Origin: Streptomyces sp. CC0208
GTDB lineage: Bacteria > Actinomycetota > Actinomycetes > Streptomycetales > Streptomycetaceae
Direction of reading: 5' to 3'
NCBI RefSeq assembly: GCF_003443735.1
Contig: NZ_CP031969.1
Coordinates: 2,976,001 to 3,040,000, forward strand
Length of the DNA stretch: 64,000 nucleotides
Shown: positions 63,092-64,000 of the stretch, piece after piece
Position numbering within the stretch: the first letter of the stretch is position 1
How the letters are laid out: each line of letters opens with the position of its first letter
Notes under the pieces: generated by a model
The model's input: only the letters and a program-made list of their open reading frames with translations
The model's database searches: none
Told to the model about the DNA's origin: nothing
Translations under genes and position numbers: made by a program

Positions 63092-64000
63092 TCACTCCAC
63101 GACGTGCCGTCCCTCCGGCCGGGCGCTGCACGAGGCCCGGAACGCGCAGTGGGTGCAGTGCTGGCCGGCGTTCGGCGTGAACCGTTCGTCGAGGACCTTG
63201 CCGGCCGCCGTGGCGAGCAGGTCGCCGACCCACTCCCCCTGCAGCGGCTCCTGTGCCTGCACCTTGGGCAGTGTCTCGCCGCCGTCCCGCTTGGGGGCGC
63301 CCTGGCGCAGTTGGACGAGTTCGGCGCCGCCCGGCTCGGGCCGTACGCCGTCGAAGGCCTCGTCGACGGCGCCCTCGCGGACGGCGAGCTGGTAGACGGC
63401 CAGCTGGGGGTGGTGTTCGACCTCGGCGGAACTCACGGGCTGCTTGCCGGTCTTGAAGTCGACGACGTACGCGCGCCCCTCGGCGTCGGCCTCGACCCGG
63501 TCCATCTGGCCGCGGATGCGCACCTCGACCTCGCCCGCCTCCAGGGTGACGTCGAAGTCGTGCTCGCTGGCCACCGGCGTGCGGCCGGTGCGGTCCATGA
63601 CGTGCCACTTCAGGAAGCGTTCGAGCGCCACGCGCGCGTTCTCCTTCTCCTGCGCCGACTTCCAGGGCGCGTCGAAAGCGAGCGCGTTCCACACGGAGTC
63701 GAGGCGCTCCATGAGGACGGCGAGGTCCGCGGGGGTGTGCCCGGAGGCGACCTCGTCGGCGAGGACGTGCACGACGTTGCCGAAGCCCTGGGCGACCGTC
63801 GCGGGGGCGTCGGCCTTCACCTCGCGGCCCAGGAACCACTGCAGGGCGCAGGTGTTGGCAAGCTGGTCGAGGGCGCTGCCGGAGAGCACGACGGGCTGGT
63901 CGCGGTTGCGCAGCGGCACCTTGGACTCGGTCGGCTCGAACATGCCCCACCAGCGGTAGGGGTGGGCCGAGGGGACGAGCGGGCGGCCGTCCTCGTCGGC
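63092..64000 (-). CDS. adnA: AdnA-like nuclease domain, 5' part outside window
   Basis: The last 302 residues of a larger protein (open through to the window edge). It is a PD-(D/E)XK nuclease of RecB/AddB type: VRIRGQMDRVEAD, AYVVDFKTGKQP (catalytic D and K), and QLAVYQLAVREG. A cysteine set for an Fe-S cluster is split between CALQWFLG near the start of the domain and HCTHCAFRASC near the end. The helicase half lies beyond 64000. The stop is 110 bp before the adnB ATG. AdnA identity is from order and family. Confidence 0.83.
   Translation of the reverse strand, partial: ADEDGRPLVPSAHPYRWWGMFEPTESKVPLRNRDQPVVLSGSALDQLANTCALQWFLGREVKADAPATVAQGFGNVVHVLADEVASGHTPADLAVLMERLDSVWNALAFDAPWKSAQEKENARVALERFLKWHVMDRTGRTPVASEHDFDVTLEAGEVEVRIRGQMDRVEADAEGRAYVVDFKTGKQPVSSAEVEHHPQLAVYQLAVREGAVDEAFDGVRPEPGGAELVQLRQGAPKRDGGETLPKVQAQEPLQGEWVGDLLATAAGKVLDERFTPNAGQHCTHCAFRASCSARPEGRHVVE

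Overview
The window is chromosomal DNA of a Streptomyces, very probably a relative of S. coelicolor. It has high GC with GC-rich third codon positions, frequent GTG starts, many ATGA/GTGA stop-start overlaps, and several streptomycete signature loci (dasR/dasABC, nrdAB with a B12 riboswitch, an albaflavenone-type terpene pair, sigR-rsrA, wblC). I see no transposase, phage gene, plasmid function or CRISPR array. The gene order is that of the conserved chromosome core. From memory, the right half (UPF0182 to the AdnA/AdnB-like pair) also resembles the Mycobacterium tuberculosis Rv3193c-Rv3202c neighbourhood, and sigR/SRAP/aroA/rsgA resembles Rv3223c-Rv3228. These comparisons were not computed.

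1-8.3 kb is carbon scavenging. dasABC (leftward) is an N,N'-diacetylchitobiose-type ABC importer, divergent from its regulator dasR with dre-like operators between them. Rightward follow cstA with its YbdD-like partner, then a DUF3311 protein with the MctP monocarboxylate permease.

8.3-15.1 kb centres on class Ia ribonucleotide reductase nrdA-nrdB, preceded by two NrdR-box-like sites and a cobalamin riboswitch. An AraC/GlxA-type regulator (likely nrdS) lies further on. Two secreted-protein genes and one small membrane-protein gene sit between nrdB and this regulator.

15.1-17.6 kb is a translationally coupled terpene synthase/CYP170 pair that should make and oxidise epi-isozizaene to albaflavenone.

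17.8-29.4 kb holds peptide deformylase, a TPR-like protein, two membrane HD-domain proteins, the thiol-stress pair sigR-rsrA with a sigma-R promoter, a hydrolase, a SRAP protein, an M50-like protease, aroA, rsgA, an SMR exporter and a TetR regulator.

29.6-36.7 kb holds hisN-like phosphatase, CBS and Fur genes, a three-gene ABC importer, and two identical initiator tRNA genes flanking a long Sel1/TPR protein.

36.7-52.8 kb is mostly conserved actinobacterial genes of partly unknown role: UPF0182, PPA1309-like, PDZ-Lon protease, MoaE, SDR, DUF2342 protein, Nudix, three AIM24-family genes (one a TerD-AIM24 fusion), YgjP-like protease, ThiF-like protein and ABC1 kinase.

52.8-64 kb holds the antibiotic-response regulator wblC with a visible promoter, upstream ORF and attenuator terminator, and a small coupled gene after it. 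It is followed by uvrD2, a mycoredoxin with a sigma-R promoter, nudC, an M20 dipeptidase, and the adnB/adnA-like helicase-nuclease genes (the last cut by the window edge).
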